Below, piece after piece: positions 8,822-17,023 of a stretch of DNA of 35,014 nt. The notes under the pieces are model-generated. The model saw only the letters and a program-made list of their open reading frames with translations, was not told where the DNA came from and searched no databases. The stretch is from Archangium violaceum Cb vi76 (lineage in GTDB: Bacteria > Myxococcota > Myxococcia > Myxococcales > Myxococcaceae): the NCBI RefSeq assembly GCF_000733295.1, contig NZ_JPMI01000424.1, positions 1-35,014 on the forward strand, read 5' to 3'. A program made the position numbers and the translations under genes. Position 1 is the first letter of the stretch. Every line of letters begins with the position of its first letter.

Positions 8822-8833
8822 ATTCCTAGGAAT
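8822..8833. promoter_or_regulatory. Perfect 12-bp palindrome, possible operator
   Basis: ATTCCTAGGAAT is a perfect palindrome 60 bp before the start of the exported-protein gene. It sits in a short AT-richer patch that could include a -10 element. Possible binding site for a dimeric repressor; nothing identifies the regulator. Confidence 0.3.
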
Positions 8834-8893
8834 CGACGGCGTACACGCCTGATCGGGCGGGCTCGTCTGGCCGCACGCACCGCGAGGACCCAC

Positions 8894-9364
8894 ATGACGC
8901 GCTCCACCCTCATCAAGAAGGCATGGCTCGGGCTGGCGCTGGTGGGACTGGCATGCATCGCGGCGGTGCCCACGCAGGCGGAGGCCGAGCCGCTGTACTT
9001 CGCGCTGGAGGTGCGGCGCGAGGGCCGGCTGGTGGCCCAGCCCAAGCTGCTCGGGGAGACGGGCCGCACGGTGCGCGCCGAGCGCCGCAAGCCGGGCGCG
9101 AGCCAGCCGGACTACCGCCTGGTGCTCACCCCCACCGCCGAGGGCGAGACGTTCCACCTGGAGCTGGATCTGATGCTGCCGGAGATCAAGGGGCACTCGG
9201 AGCTGGCGCTGCTGCACGGGCAGGAGCGCCGGGTGCAGCTGGGCCGCTACCCGGGCGACCTGGAGGTCTCGCTGCTGCTCATGAAGGTGGACTCGCCCGA
9301 GTTCCGCGCGCTGATGGACCTGAGCGAGGACGCCGCCGTGGGCGGCTCCGGCCGTCCCATCTGA
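8894..9364 (+). CDS. Small exported protein, function unknown
   Basis: 156 residues from an ATG with GAGG seven bases upstream. The N-terminus is a normal signal peptide (KKAWLGLALVGLACIAAVPTQAEA, cleavage probably after AEA near residue 31). There is no Cys in a lipobox context that I would trust, so periplasmic location is most likely. The mature ~125 residues are predicted beta-rich (LYFALEVRREGRLVAQPKLLGETG..., YRLVLTP...FHLELDLMLPE) with no domain I recognise. It is monocistronic: divergent from the WYL operon and convergent with proB, with a GC hairpin between the two stops. Confidence 0.8.
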   Translation: MTRSTLIKKAWLGLALVGLACIAAVPTQAEAEPLYFALEVRREGRLVAQPKLLGETGRTVRAERRKPGASQPDYRLVLTPTAEGETFHLELDLMLPEIKGHSELALLHGQERRVQLGRYPGDLEVSLLLMKVDSPEFRALMDLSEDAAVGGSGRPI

Positions 9365-9370
9365 GCGTCC

Positions 9371-9392
9371 TCTCTCTCCCGCTGGGAGAGGG
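9371..9392. terminator. Hairpin between convergent genes
   Basis: CTCTCCC-GCT-GGGAGAG (9374-9390) forms a 7-bp GC-rich stem with a 3-base loop between the stops of the exported-protein gene and proB. No T-tract follows, so it is a terminator candidate by position only. A similar hairpin lies at 21480-21500. Confidence 0.45.
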
Positions 9393-9393
9393 T

Positions 9394-10521
9394 TCACAGC
9401 ACCGCCAGGTCATCGCGGTGCACGGCCTCGTCGAGGTACCGGTAGCCGAGCACGGACTCGATATCGGCGCTCTTGAGGCCGGCGATCTTCCGCAACTCTC
9501 CATCGTCATAGGCGCTGAGGCCGCGGGCGAACACCTGCCCCTGCTCGTCGACGAGATCCACGGGGTCTCCCCGGCCGAAGTCCCCCTCCACCAGACGGAT
9601 GCCCGAGGGCAGCAGGCTGCGCTTGCTGGTGACCACGGCCTCGCGCGCGCCCGGGTCCACGATGAGCTTCCCCTTGGGCTTGAGCGCGTGGGCGATCCAC
9701 GCCATGCGGGCGCTGCGCCGGGAGCCGGAGGTCTCGAAGAGGGTGCCCACGGGCTCGCCGGACAGCACGGAGCGCAACCGGCCGGGCACGGCGCCGGAGG
9801 TGATGAGGCAGCGGACGCCGAGCTCGGTGACGCGAGCGGCGGCGCGAATCTTGGTGGCCATCCCCCCCGTGCCCACCAGGGAGCCGGAGCCGCCGGCCAG
9901 CGCCAGCAGCTCGGGGGTGACGGCATCCACCTGGGGGAGCAGGCGGGCGGTGGGGTCCTTCCGCGGGTCGGCGGTGAAGAGCCCCTCCACGTCCGAGAGG
10001 ACGACGAGCACATCCGCCTCCACCACGCCCGCCACCAGGCCGGCCAGGGTGTCGTTGTCACCGAACTTGAGCTCGTCCACGGAGACGGTGTCGTTCTCGT
10101 TGATGACGGGCACCACCCCAGCCTCGATGAGGCGCTCCAGGGCGTGCTTCACGTTGAGGTAGCGCCGCCGATCCTGCACGTCTCCATGGGTGAGGAGCAC
10201 CTGGGCCACCCGCCGGTCCGCCTTGCCGAAGGCCTCCTCGTACGCCTGCATCAGCCGGCTCTGACCCACCGCGGCACATGCCTGCTTGCCGGGAATGTCC
10301 TTGGGGCGCGCGGGCAGCCCCAGCCGCTCCACGCCCAGGGCGATGGCGCCGCTGGACACCACCACCAACTCCCGGCCCTGGGCCGCCCACAGCAGATCCT
10401 CCCCCAGCGCCTCGAAGTGGGCCCGGTTGAAGCGCCCCGTGGCGTTCGTGAGGGCATTGGTCCCGATCTTCACCACCACGCGCCGAGCGGCGCGGACCGC
10501 GTCTCGTCCGGAAGAACTCAC
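9394..10521 (-). CDS. proB: Glutamate 5-kinase
   Basis: 375 residues, full length for a two-domain ProB. It catalyses ATP-dependent phosphorylation of glutamate, the first committed step of proline synthesis. The N-terminal amino-acid-kinase domain has VVKIGTNALT, VVSSGAIALG, PVINENDTVS, FGDNDTLAG and GTGGMATKIRAA. The last ~95 residues are the PUA domain (GKLIVDPGAREAV...LLPSGIRLVEGDFGRGDPVDLVD) typical of proline-feedback-regulated enzymes. Start codon is GTG at 10521 with GGAG just upstream, although the spacing is short. proA is not adjacent, as is often the case outside enterobacteria. It is divergent from hflX across 214 bp. Confidence 0.97.
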   Translation of the reverse strand: MSSSGRDAVRAARRVVVKIGTNALTNATGRFNRAHFEALGEDLLWAAQGRELVVVSSGAIALGVERLGLPARPKDIPGKQACAAVGQSRLMQAYEEAFGKADRRVAQVLLTHGDVQDRRRYLNVKHALERLIEAGVVPVINENDTVSVDELKFGDNDTLAGLVAGVVEADVLVVLSDVEGLFTADPRKDPTARLLPQVDAVTPELLALAGGSGSLVGTGGMATKIRAAARVTELGVRCLITSGAVPGRLRSVLSGEPVGTLFETSGSRRSARMAWIAHALKPKGKLIVDPGAREAVVTSKRSLLPSGIRLVEGDFGRGDPVDLVDEQGQVFARGLSAYDDGELRKIAGLKSADIESVLGYRYLDEAVHRDDLAVL

Positions 10522-10543
10522 ATCTCCAGGTTATGCCATCCAA

Positions 10544-10561
10544 GGTGTCAGGAGGGACACC
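10544..10561. promoter_or_regulatory. Hairpin in the proB-hflX intergenic region
   Basis: GGTGTC-AGGAGG-GACACC is a perfect 6-bp stem with a 6-base loop, just upstream of proB. The loop equals a ribosome-binding sequence on the plus strand, but no gene follows at the right distance. It may be an operator or an RNA structure; weak evidence. Confidence 0.25.
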
Positions 10562-10735
10562 CGAAGCCGTCCCTCCCCGGAAGCAACCGCCACCAGGGCG
10601 TGTTGTACGAGGTCGGGCTTTCGGGAACCCCGGAGATGAATCCGGAGCCGAAGGCACCTATCCTCAAGATGTGAAAAGGGACAGGACGACGGCGTGGCGC
10701 GGGCGCCCTTCCCTCCGCGCGGGAGAAGGACACTT

Positions 10736-12484
10736 TTGAAGGAAATCTACGGAAACACCCTCGGACTCAAGGCAAGCGAGCAGAGCCGGCTGCGCAATAC
10801 CTACCGCCGTCGCGTCTCGCCGCATGAGATCGTCTCCCCCGAGCTCGCCCGTCACCTCACCGAGCTGTCTCGAGAGACCCACCGCCAGATCGGCGTCCTG
10901 CTCAACCGCAAGGGCGAGATCGAATACGTGGTGGTGGGCAACGCCCACAAGCTGGAGCTGCCCGACATCGGCCGTGCCCGCGCCGGACAGGTGCGTCTGC
11001 GTGGCCTGCGCCTGGTGCACACCCACCTCAAGAGCGAGCCACTCACCAAGGACGACCTGACGGACCTCGCGCTGCTGCGCCTGGACATGGTCGCCGCGGT
11101 GGGCGTGGGCGACACCGGCCTGCCCGGCGTGCTGCACTACGCGCACCTGGTGCCCGAGAACGGCACCGGTGACTTCTGGACCGTCACCACCCTGCCGGAC
11201 GTCCACGACGGCCAGCCGGATGTGCTCGACACCCTGGAAGCCCTCGAGGAGGAGCTCAACCGCAAGGCCGCCGCGCGCACCGTCTCGGGCCGCGACAAGG
11301 CCATCCTCGTGGCCGTGTGCCTCAACGGCAACCGCGCCCAGGCCGAGGCCAGCCTCGCCGAGCTCAAGGAGCTCGCGCGCACCGCCGGCGTCGAGGTCAT
11401 CGACAGCGTGCTGCAGATGCGCCGCGAGGCCGACCCGCGCTACCTCATCGGCCGCGGCAAGCTGGAGGACCTCAACCTGCGCTCCATGCAGGCCATGGCG
11501 GACGTCCTCATCTTCGACAAGGACCTCACCCCGTCCCAGGGCCGCCACATCAGCGAGGCCACCAGCCTCAAGGTGATCGACCGCAGCCAGCTCATCCTCG
11601 ACATCTTCGCCCAGCGGGCGCAGAGCGCCGAGGGCAAGCTCCAGGTCGAGCTGGCCCAGCTCAAGTACCGCCTGCCCCGCCTGGTGCAGAGCGACACCTC
11701 CCTGAGCCGTCTGGCCGGTGGTATCGGCGGACGCGGCCCCGGTGAGACGAAGCTGGAAATCGACCGCCGCCGCGCGCGAGATCGCATCAACCACCTGGAG
11801 AAGCGCATCGACGCGCTCTCCCGCGAGCGTGAAGTCCGCCGCGCCCAGCGCAACCGCCGCGAGCTGCCCGTCATCTCCATCGTGGGCTACACCAACGCGG
11901 GCAAGTCCACGCTCCTCAACGCCATCACCGGCTCCGAGGTGCTCGCGGAGAACAAGCTGTTCGCCACCCTGGACCCCACCAGCCGCCGGCTGCGCTTCCC
12001 CCAGGAGCGCGAGGTCATCATCACCGACACGGTGGGCTTCATCCGGGACCTGCCCAAGGACCTGGTGGCCGCCTTCCGCGCCACGCTCGAGGAGCTGTAC
12101 GACGCGGATCTGCTGCTGCACGTGGTGGACGCGAGCGATCCTTCCCGCGACGAGCAGGTGCAGGCCGTGGAGAACATCCTCGACTCGCTGGAGCTGCTGC
12201 AGAAGCCGCGCCTCATGGTGTGGAACAAGGCGGATCTGCTCACCCCGGACGAGGTGGGCTCGCTGCTGCGCACCTCGGGCGGCGTGGCCATCAGCGCGGC
12301 GAGCCGCGAGGGCCTGGCCGCCCTCCTGGCCAAGGCGGACACCACCCTCTTCGCCGAGGGCGCCTCGCGCAACCTCGGCGTCGTCAGCCGGGCTCCGTCG
12401 CACACCTCCGGGATGGACGAGGGCCCCTCGGAAGAGCCCCTCGAGGCCACCGAGGAGCCCGCGCCGAACCTCGGGGCGGCGTAG
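10736..12484 (+). CDS. hflX: Ribosome-associated GTPase HflX (long form)
   Basis: 582 residues from TTG at 10736, chosen because AGAAGGA lies seven bases upstream and the protein then begins [14 protein letters not shown], a typical start of long HflX proteins. HflX binds the 50S subunit and splits or rescues stalled 70S ribosomes under stress. The HflX domain is marked by [33 protein letters not shown] and [19 protein letters not shown]. The GTPase core has GYTNAGKST (384-392), [14 protein letters not shown] and SAAS. A ~170-residue N-terminal extension is found in many non-enterobacterial members, so the length is not abnormal. The C-terminal ~50 residues are acidic and low-complexity. No hfq is adjacent. 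Confidence 0.96.
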   Translation: MKEIYGNTLGLKASEQSRLRNTYRRRVSPHEIVSPELARHLTELSRETHRQIGVLLNRKGEIEYVVVGNAHKLELPDIGRARAGQVRLRGLRLVHTHLKSEPLTKDDLTDLALLRLDMVAAVGVGDTGLPGVLHYAHLVPENGTGDFWTVTTLPDVHDGQPDVLDTLEALEEELNRKAAARTVSGRDKAILVAVCLNGNRAQAEASLAELKELARTAGVEVIDSVLQMRREADPRYLIGRGKLEDLNLRSMQAMADVLIFDKDLTPSQGRHISEATSLKVIDRSQLILDIFAQRAQSAEGKLQVELAQLKYRLPRLVQSDTSLSRLAGGIGGRGPGETKLEIDRRRARDRINHLEKRIDALSREREVRRAQRNRRELPVISIVGYTNAGKSTLLNAITGSEVLAENKLFATLDPTSRRLRFPQEREVIITDTVGFIRDLPKDLVAAFRATLEELYDADLLLHVVDASDPSRDEQVQAVENILDSLELLQKPRLMVWNKADLLTPDEVGSLLRTSGGVAISAASREGLAALLAKADTTLFAEGASRNLGVVSRAPSHTSGMDEGPSEEPLEATEEPAPNLGAA

Positions 12485-12538
12485 GCCCCGGGCCAGGGGT
12501 TGCGGGCAGGCACCGGGGCCTTCTACAGTCCCGGTGCC

Positions 12539-12976
12539 GTGCTCATCCCCTCCCTCTTCTCTCCGTCCCTGCTGGCCCTGGTGCCCATCCCCGGCCTGGG
12601 TACGAGCCTCGAAAAGCCCGCCTCCTCGGTGGACCCGAACTATTTCGAGCTGCTCGAGCGCAACAGCCACATCGTCTACCCGGCCCTCGCCATGGTGGTG
12701 CTGGGGCTCATCGCCGCCGCCATCCTCCAGGCCGCCAAGGCCCAGGACATGGATGGCGCCGTGAAGGCCGAGTTCAAGAAGCTCATCGTCGACGAGCTGC
12801 GCCGCTACCCGGCGGGCCTGGAGACTCCGGCCCTCGCGGCGGCCACCGGCCTGGACCGCAGCAAGCTGGTGCGGCTGTTGGACCAGATGCAGCAGGATGG
12901 CGTCATCATCTCGCACACCACCACCCAGCGGCAGACCGTGTGGCGCGTGAAGGGCGTTGGCGGCGCCGCGTACTGA
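12539..12976 (+). CDS. Membrane-anchored winged-helix protein
   Basis: 145 residues from GTG at 12539; a TTG at 12500 would add 13 residues, and neither start has a good ribosome site. An N-terminal hydrophobic stretch (possibly signal-like) is followed by a clear transmembrane helix (IVYPALAMVVLGLIAAAILQAA). The last ~60 residues look like a winged helix-turn-helix: a helix (KLIVDELRRYPAGLE), the LAAATGLDRSKLVRLLDQMQQDGVI recognition unit, and a wing ending in TVWRV. A DNA-binding-like domain tethered to the membrane is unusual. The domain resembles MarR/IclR-type folds only in outline. The gene follows hflX closely and converges with gpsA across 21 bp. Confidence 0.75.
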   Translation: MLIPSLFSPSLLALVPIPGLGTSLEKPASSVDPNYFELLERNSHIVYPALAMVVLGLIAAAILQAAKAQDMDGAVKAEFKKLIVDELRRYPAGLETPALAAATGLDRSKLVRLLDQMQQDGVIISHTTTQRQTVWRVKGVGGAAY

Positions 12977-12997
12977 GCGCCGCCCCGCTCCGCCTCC

Positions 12998-13999
12998 TCA
13001 CACCAGCTCGGACTTGGGCTGGCGCGTCATCAACTCCACCACCGCCGCGCGGGCGCTCTTGCCCTCGTAGGCGATGGCGTACACCTGATCGCAGATGGGC
13101 AGCTCCACCCCCACCTCGCGCGACAAGTCGCGCGCGCTCTTCGCCGTCTTCACGCCCTCGGCCACCTGCTTCATGTCGCCCAGAATCTCCTGGAGCGAGC
13201 GGCCCCGGCCCAGCTCCATGCCCACGTGCCGGTTGCGGCTGAGCTCGCCGGTGCAGGTGAGCACCAGGTCCCCCATGCCGGACAGCCCCGAGAGCGTGAG
13301 CGGATTGCCGCCCTTGCGCACGGCCAGGCGCGTAATCTCCGCCAGGCCGCGGGTGATGATGGCGGCGCGGGCGTTGTGGCCCATGCCCAGCCCATCCGCG
13401 ATGCCGGCGGCGATGGCGATGACGTTCTTCAGCGCGCCGCCGTACTGCACCCCCACCACGTCATTGGAGGTGTAGGAACGGAACGTCTCCGTCTGCAGCG
13501 CCTTCTGGCAGCGCACCGCCACCTTGTGCCAGTGCGAGGCGATGGTGACGACGGTGGGCATGCGCTGGGCCAGCTCCTTGGCGAAGCTGGGGCCGGAGAG
13601 CACGGCGATGTAGGGGTGGTGCTCCTCGGGCAGACAGTCCTCGAGCAGCTCCGTCATGGTGAGGAGCGTCTCGTTCTCAATCCCCTTGGCCACCGTGACG
13701 AGGGGCGCGTGCCTGGGCAGGTACGGCAGCGCCTGGGAGATGACCTGGCGCGTGGCATGGCTGGGCGTGGCCAGCACCACCAGCTCCGAGCCCTCCAGCG
13801 CCGTCTTCAGGTCCGTGGTGGCCTGGACACGCGGGGAGATGGGGATGCCGGGGAGGTAACCGGCGTTCTCGTGGCGGGTGTTGATGGCGTCGGCGAGGGC
13901 GGCATCCCGGCCCCACAGGCCCACCTGCTCGCAATTGACGGCGAGCACGTTGGCGAGGGCGGTACCGAAGGAGCCGGAGCCGATGACACTGGCGCGCAT
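12998..13999 (-). CDS. gpsA: Glycerol-3-phosphate dehydrogenase [NAD(P)+]
   Basis: 333 residues, the usual GpsA size. It reduces dihydroxyacetone phosphate to sn-glycerol 3-phosphate, the backbone for phospholipid synthesis. The nucleotide-binding GSGSFG loop is at residues 7-12. Other signatures are VVLATPSHATRQV, VTVAKGIE, AVLSGPSFAKEL, the catalytic-lysine block GGALKNVIAIAAGIADGLGMGHNARAAIITRGL, and LSGMGDLVLTCTGELSRNRHVG. I set the start at the ATG directly before RASVIGSGSFG; the frame continues 124 codons upstream without family similarity. The 205 bp on the other side separates it from a divergent lipoprotein gene. Confidence 0.97.
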   Translation of the reverse strand: MRASVIGSGSFGTALANVLAVNCEQVGLWGRDAALADAINTRHENAGYLPGIPISPRVQATTDLKTALEGSELVVLATPSHATRQVISQALPYLPRHAPLVTVAKGIENETLLTMTELLEDCLPEEHHPYIAVLSGPSFAKELAQRMPTVVTIASHWHKVAVRCQKALQTETFRSYTSNDVVGVQYGGALKNVIAIAAGIADGLGMGHNARAAIITRGLAEITRLAVRKGGNPLTLSGLSGMGDLVLTCTGELSRNRHVGMELGRGRSLQEILGDMKQVAEGVKTAKSARDLSREVGVELPICDQVYAIAYEGKSARAAVVELMTRQPKSELV

Positions 14000-14105
14000 G
14001 GGGGAAGTCTCCCGAGGGACGAGGGGGGAGGCGCAGCTTAGACCACACCCCACCCGGGAACGAGGACTCCCAACGAGCGGGCGGCGCAGCGTCCGCCAGC
14101 GGGCA

Positions 14106-14120
14106 GGCCGGTACCCGGCC
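14106..14120. promoter_or_regulatory. Small GC hairpin in the gpsA/lipoprotein intergenic region
   Basis: GGCCGG-TAC-CCGGCC is a 6-bp stem with a 3-base loop between divergent genes. It could be an operator or structured leader. In DNA this GC-rich such hairpins arise by chance, so the call is weak. Confidence 0.2.
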
Positions 14121-14204
14121 CCGCACTTCATCATGGCCACGCGGGGGGCAGGCCGGTCTACCATCCCCCGCTTCACGGGTATGCGGACACAGAGGGAGCC
14201 AGGG

Positions 14205-14798
14205 ATGAGGGTCGGATGGGGCGCGGGAGTGGTGCTGGCACTGTCGCTCGGTGCATGCCGCTGCTCACAGGACGCGGGCGCGCCGGACGCGGGCATGCTG
14301 CCTCCCCCGAGCGCCCTCACCTGCGAGGGCCTCCTCACCCCCGAGATTCGCGACGCCCTGCCCGGCTTCACCTACAAGGAGGAGCGGACGTGCCCCACCT
14401 GCGGGCCGCTCTGCACCTTCCGCTCGGCGGAGCAGGAGCAGAAGGAGGTCACCATCTCCATCGCCTACGACTGCCACCCGCTGCCCGACGGGCAGGACGT
14501 GCGCGGACTGCTCGCCCCCACCCTGCGCGCGGGAGGCATGGAGATACCCGCGCTCGGCAAGGCCGCCGCCCGCCGCGAGCCCGTGCCCGGCATGATGCAG
14601 GTCGTCGCCTGGGACGATGACACCCCCTGCGGCGTCGTCATCACCTGGCTGGGCAAGAACAGGGATAGAGCCCCCGAGCTCGCCCGCACCACGCTCTTCG
14701 GCCTCACCCGCGAGCGCCTCATGCAGGCCACCCCCCTCCCCGCGCTCGGCGGCTCCACGCCGGACGCCGGCCCGGACTCCGACGCGGGGTCCCCGTAA
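14205..14798 (+). CDS. Lipoprotein of unknown function, first gene of a two-component operon
   Basis: 197 residues from ATG 14205, with AGAGGGAG six bases upstream; an in-frame ATG at 14181 is less likely because it would put the ribosome site inside the gene. The signal peptide ends in LSLGAC with the lipid-attachment Cys18. The mature part starts with an Asp/Ala/Gly linker and contains a conspicuous CPTCGPLC cysteine cluster plus further single cysteines, suggesting disulfides or a metal site. No known domain. It ends 5 bp before the histidine kinase gene, so it may be a periplasmic or outer-membrane sensor partner of that kinase. Confidence 0.82.
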   Translation: MRVGWGAGVVLALSLGACRCSQDAGAPDAGMLPPPSALTCEGLLTPEIRDALPGFTYKEERTCPTCGPLCTFRSAEQEQKEVTISIAYDCHPLPDGQDVRGLLAPTLRAGGMEIPALGKAAARREPVPGMMQVVAWDDDTPCGVVITWLGKNRDRAPELARTTLFGLTRERLMQATPLPALGGSTPDAGPDSDAGSP

Positions 14799-14803
14799 CG
14801 CCC

Positions 14804-16327
14804 GTGCCAGCTCCACAACCCTCCGTCATCCTCAGCTTCCGGCGCACCTTCGCGCTGCTCATCGTCCTGGTGGTGCTGCCCTCCGCCGGGCTCTCCGGCT
14901 TCGGCGTGGTGGCCATCATCAACGAGCGCGCCGCCGTGGAGAAACGGCTGGAGGCCACCTGGCAGGGCACGCTCGAGACCCTCACCGGGGATCTGCCCTC
15001 GGCGCTCCGGGCCTCGCGCTTCGAGCTCGTGGACGGCCAGCCCCGCGTGGTGGCTCCCGGCGGCCGCGTCCTGTCCACCCCCGTCTCCTTCCGGGCGGAG
15101 GGCAACCAGGTGAGCGCCTCCGACGCGGAGCTCGCCGCCGCCCTACAGGTCACCCCCTTCTCCGCCGGGGACTTCCCCTCCGGCACCTCGCACTTCTCCC
15201 TCATGGTGGGCGGTCGCGCCGCCCTCTTCTCCGCCGAGCGCCAGGGAGACGTGGTGCACGGCGTCCGGCTCTCCCAGGAGGCCGTGGAGGCCCTGCTCGC
15301 CACGCGCGCCGAGGACCAGGTGACCTCCAACGAGCCCGTGCGCTTCGTCCTCCTCGCCCGCCAGGAGGCCACCGGCGAGGGCCTCATGGGCAAGCTCGCG
15401 CTGGAGGTGGCCCAGGCCCGCGCCAACGCGCTCGGGCCCCAGGTGCTCGCCGAGCAGGTGCTGCCCCCTCCCCTCCAGGACTTCCGGCTCGCCGTGGTGC
15501 CCACCGGCGAGGACCCCATCGCCCGCGCCTCCACCCGCAACCGCGTGGTGTACGTGGTGCTGCTCGGCCTCTTCTACGTCACCCTCACCTTCGGCGTCGT
15601 CTACACCGGCCGCGTCCTGTACCGCGAGGCCCGGCTCTCGCGCATGAAGACGGACTTCGTCTCCCTGGTGAGCCACGAGCTGCGCACCCCCATCACCTCC
15701 ATCCGCATGTTCATCGAGACGCTCGCCCTGGGCCGCGTGAAGGACCCCGCGCAGACCCAGCAGGTGCTGCAGATGCTCACCCAGGAGACCGAGCGGCTGA
15801 GCACCCTCGTCGAGCGCGTGCTGGACTGGGCCCGCATCGAGAGCGGCCGCAAGGTGTACCACCCGGAGCTCCTCCCGGTGCCCACCGTGGTGGACGCCGC
15901 CGTGTCCGCCTTCCGCGCCCAGCGCCTGGAGAGCGACCTGCGACTCTCCGTGGACCTGCCCGAGCCACTGCCCCCGGTCCTCGTGGACAAGGAGGCCATC
16001 GCCGGTGCCCTGCTCAACCTGCTGCAGAATGCCTACAAGTACAGCAGGGAAGACAAGCGCATCACCCTCACCGTCCGCGCCCGCCGCAACTGGGTGGACC
16101 TCACCGTGGAGGACCACGGCGTGGGCATCGCGCCACGCGACCGGCGGCGCATCTTCGAGCGCTTCTATCGAGTAGACAATCTGCTCACTCGCAAGACGGA
16201 GGGCAGTGGGTTGGGACTGGCCATCGCCAAGCACATCGTGGAGGCTCACGGCGGGCACATCACCCTGAAGAGCGAACTGGGAAAGGGCAGCCGCTTCACC
16301 CTCCAGCTCCCCGTGGGGAAGGCATGA
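14804..16327 (+). CDS. Membrane sensor histidine kinase
   Basis: 507 residues starting at GTG. A first transmembrane helix (~15-37), a ~215-residue periplasmic sensor region without a recognised domain, and a second helix (~246-270, [20 protein letters not shown]) precede the cytoplasmic kinase. The phospho-acceptor is His291 in [10 protein letters not shown]. The ATPase domain has the N-box ([14 protein letters not shown]), the G1 box ([10 protein letters not shown]), the F-box (FERFYRVDN) and the G2 box ([18 protein letters not shown]). No HAMP domain is evident. Its stop overlaps the regulator gene by 4 bp, so the pair is co-translated. No strong ribosome site precedes the GTG, consistent with coupling to the lipoprotein gene 5 bp upstream. 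Confidence 0.95.
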   Translation: MPAPQPSVILSFRRTFALLIVLVVLPSAGLSGFGVVAIINERAAVEKRLEATWQGTLETLTGDLPSALRASRFELVDGQPRVVAPGGRVLSTPVSFRAEGNQVSASDAELAAALQVTPFSAGDFPSGTSHFSLMVGGRAALFSAERQGDVVHGVRLSQEAVEALLATRAEDQVTSNEPVRFVLLARQEATGEGLMGKLALEVAQARANALGPQVLAEQVLPPPLQDFRLAVVPTGEDPIARASTRNRVVYVVLLGLFYVTLTFGVVYTGRVLYREARLSRMKTDFVSLVSHELRTPITSIRMFIETLALGRVKDPAQTQQVLQMLTQETERLSTLVERVLDWARIESGRKVYHPELLPVPTVVDAAVSAFRAQRLESDLRLSVDLPEPLPPVLVDKEAIAGALLNLLQNAYKYSREDKRITLTVRARRNWVDLTVEDHGVGIAPRDRRRIFERFYRVDNLLTRKTEGSGLGLAIAKHIVEAHGGHITLKSELGKGSRFTLQLPVGKA

Positions 16328-17016
16328 GCGACAAGCCAACACGCATCCTGGTGGTGGAGGACGACCTGGCCATCCTCACCGGCCTGTCCATGAACCTCAA
16401 CTTCGAGGGCTACGAGGTCCTCCAGGCCCAGGACGGCCGCCAGGGTCTGGCCCGCGCCCTCGACGACTCGCCGGACCTCCTGGTGCTCGACGTCATGCTG
16501 CCCGAGCTCAACGGCTTCGAGGTGCTCAAGGAGCTGCGCCAGCGCGGCCGCGACCTCCCCGTGGTGGTGCTCAGCGCCAAGGGCGCGGAGATGGATAAAA
16601 TCCTCGGCCTCAACCTGGGCGCCGACGACTACGTGGTGAAGCCCTTCGGCCTCCAGGAGCTGCTCGCGCGCATCAAGGCCGTGCTGCGCCGCCGCTACCC
16701 CGTCCAGGGTCAACCGCTCACCACGGGCTTCGGCGACGTGCAGGTGGACCTGAGCGCCAAGACGGTCACCCGCGGCGGACAGCCCGTGGAATTCACCGCC
16801 CAGGAGTTCAAGCTGCTGGCCCACTTCCTCGCGCACCCGGGGCGCACCTTCAGCCGCGAGGAGCTGCTCAGCGCCGCCTGGGGCTACGGCTACGAGGGCA
16901 GCGCCCGCACCGTGGACAACTTCATGCGCCAGCTCCGGCTCAAGCTGGAGCCAGACCCCGAGGCCCCCAAGCACTTCCTCACCGTGCGCGGGCTCGGCTA
17001 CCGCTTCGAGCGCTGA
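16324..17016 (+). CDS. OmpR/PhoB-family response regulator
   Basis: 230 residues. The receiver domain has the acidic pocket (VVEDD near residue 12), phospho-acceptor Asp56 in [10 protein letters not shown], the switch Ser in VLSAKG and the Lys of VVKPF. The C-terminal winged helix ([33 protein letters not shown]...[18 protein letters not shown]...[10 protein letters not shown]) is a textbook OmpR-type DNA-binding domain. It is encoded ATGA-overlapped with the kinase and is its obvious partner. Likely targets include the operon itself and the exported-protein gene 7 bp downstream, but no binding repeat was identified. Confidence 0.97.
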   Translation: MSDKPTRILVVEDDLAILTGLSMNLNFEGYEVLQAQDGRQGLARALDDSPDLLVLDVMLPELNGFEVLKELRQRGRDLPVVVLSAKGAEMDKILGLNLGADDYVVKPFGLQELLARIKAVLRRRYPVQGQPLTTGFGDVQVDLSAKTVTRGGQPVEFTAQEFKLLAHFLAHPGRTFSREELLSAAWGYGYEGSARTVDNFMRQLRLKLEPDPEAPKHFLTVRGLGYRFER

Positions 17017-17023
17017 GGCTCCC

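Larger units (their letters stand above)
8585..8893. promoter_or_regulatory. 309-bp divergent control region between the WYL operon and an exported-protein gene
   Basis: No credible gene lies here. Visible structure: two direct repeats of CTGAAC 15 bp apart (8703-8708 and 8718-8723), a perfect 12-bp palindrome ATTCCTAGGAAT (8822-8833), and a TTGACC hexamer on the minus strand near 8617 that could be a -35 element for the WYL operon. Promoter assignments are tentative. Confidence 0.5.

Noticed and set aside
10664-12916. 750-codon minus-strand open frame opposite hflX
   Set aside because: Composition is Val/Leu/Glu/His/Ala-rich with no domain; the plus strand encodes an unmistakable HflX GTPase.
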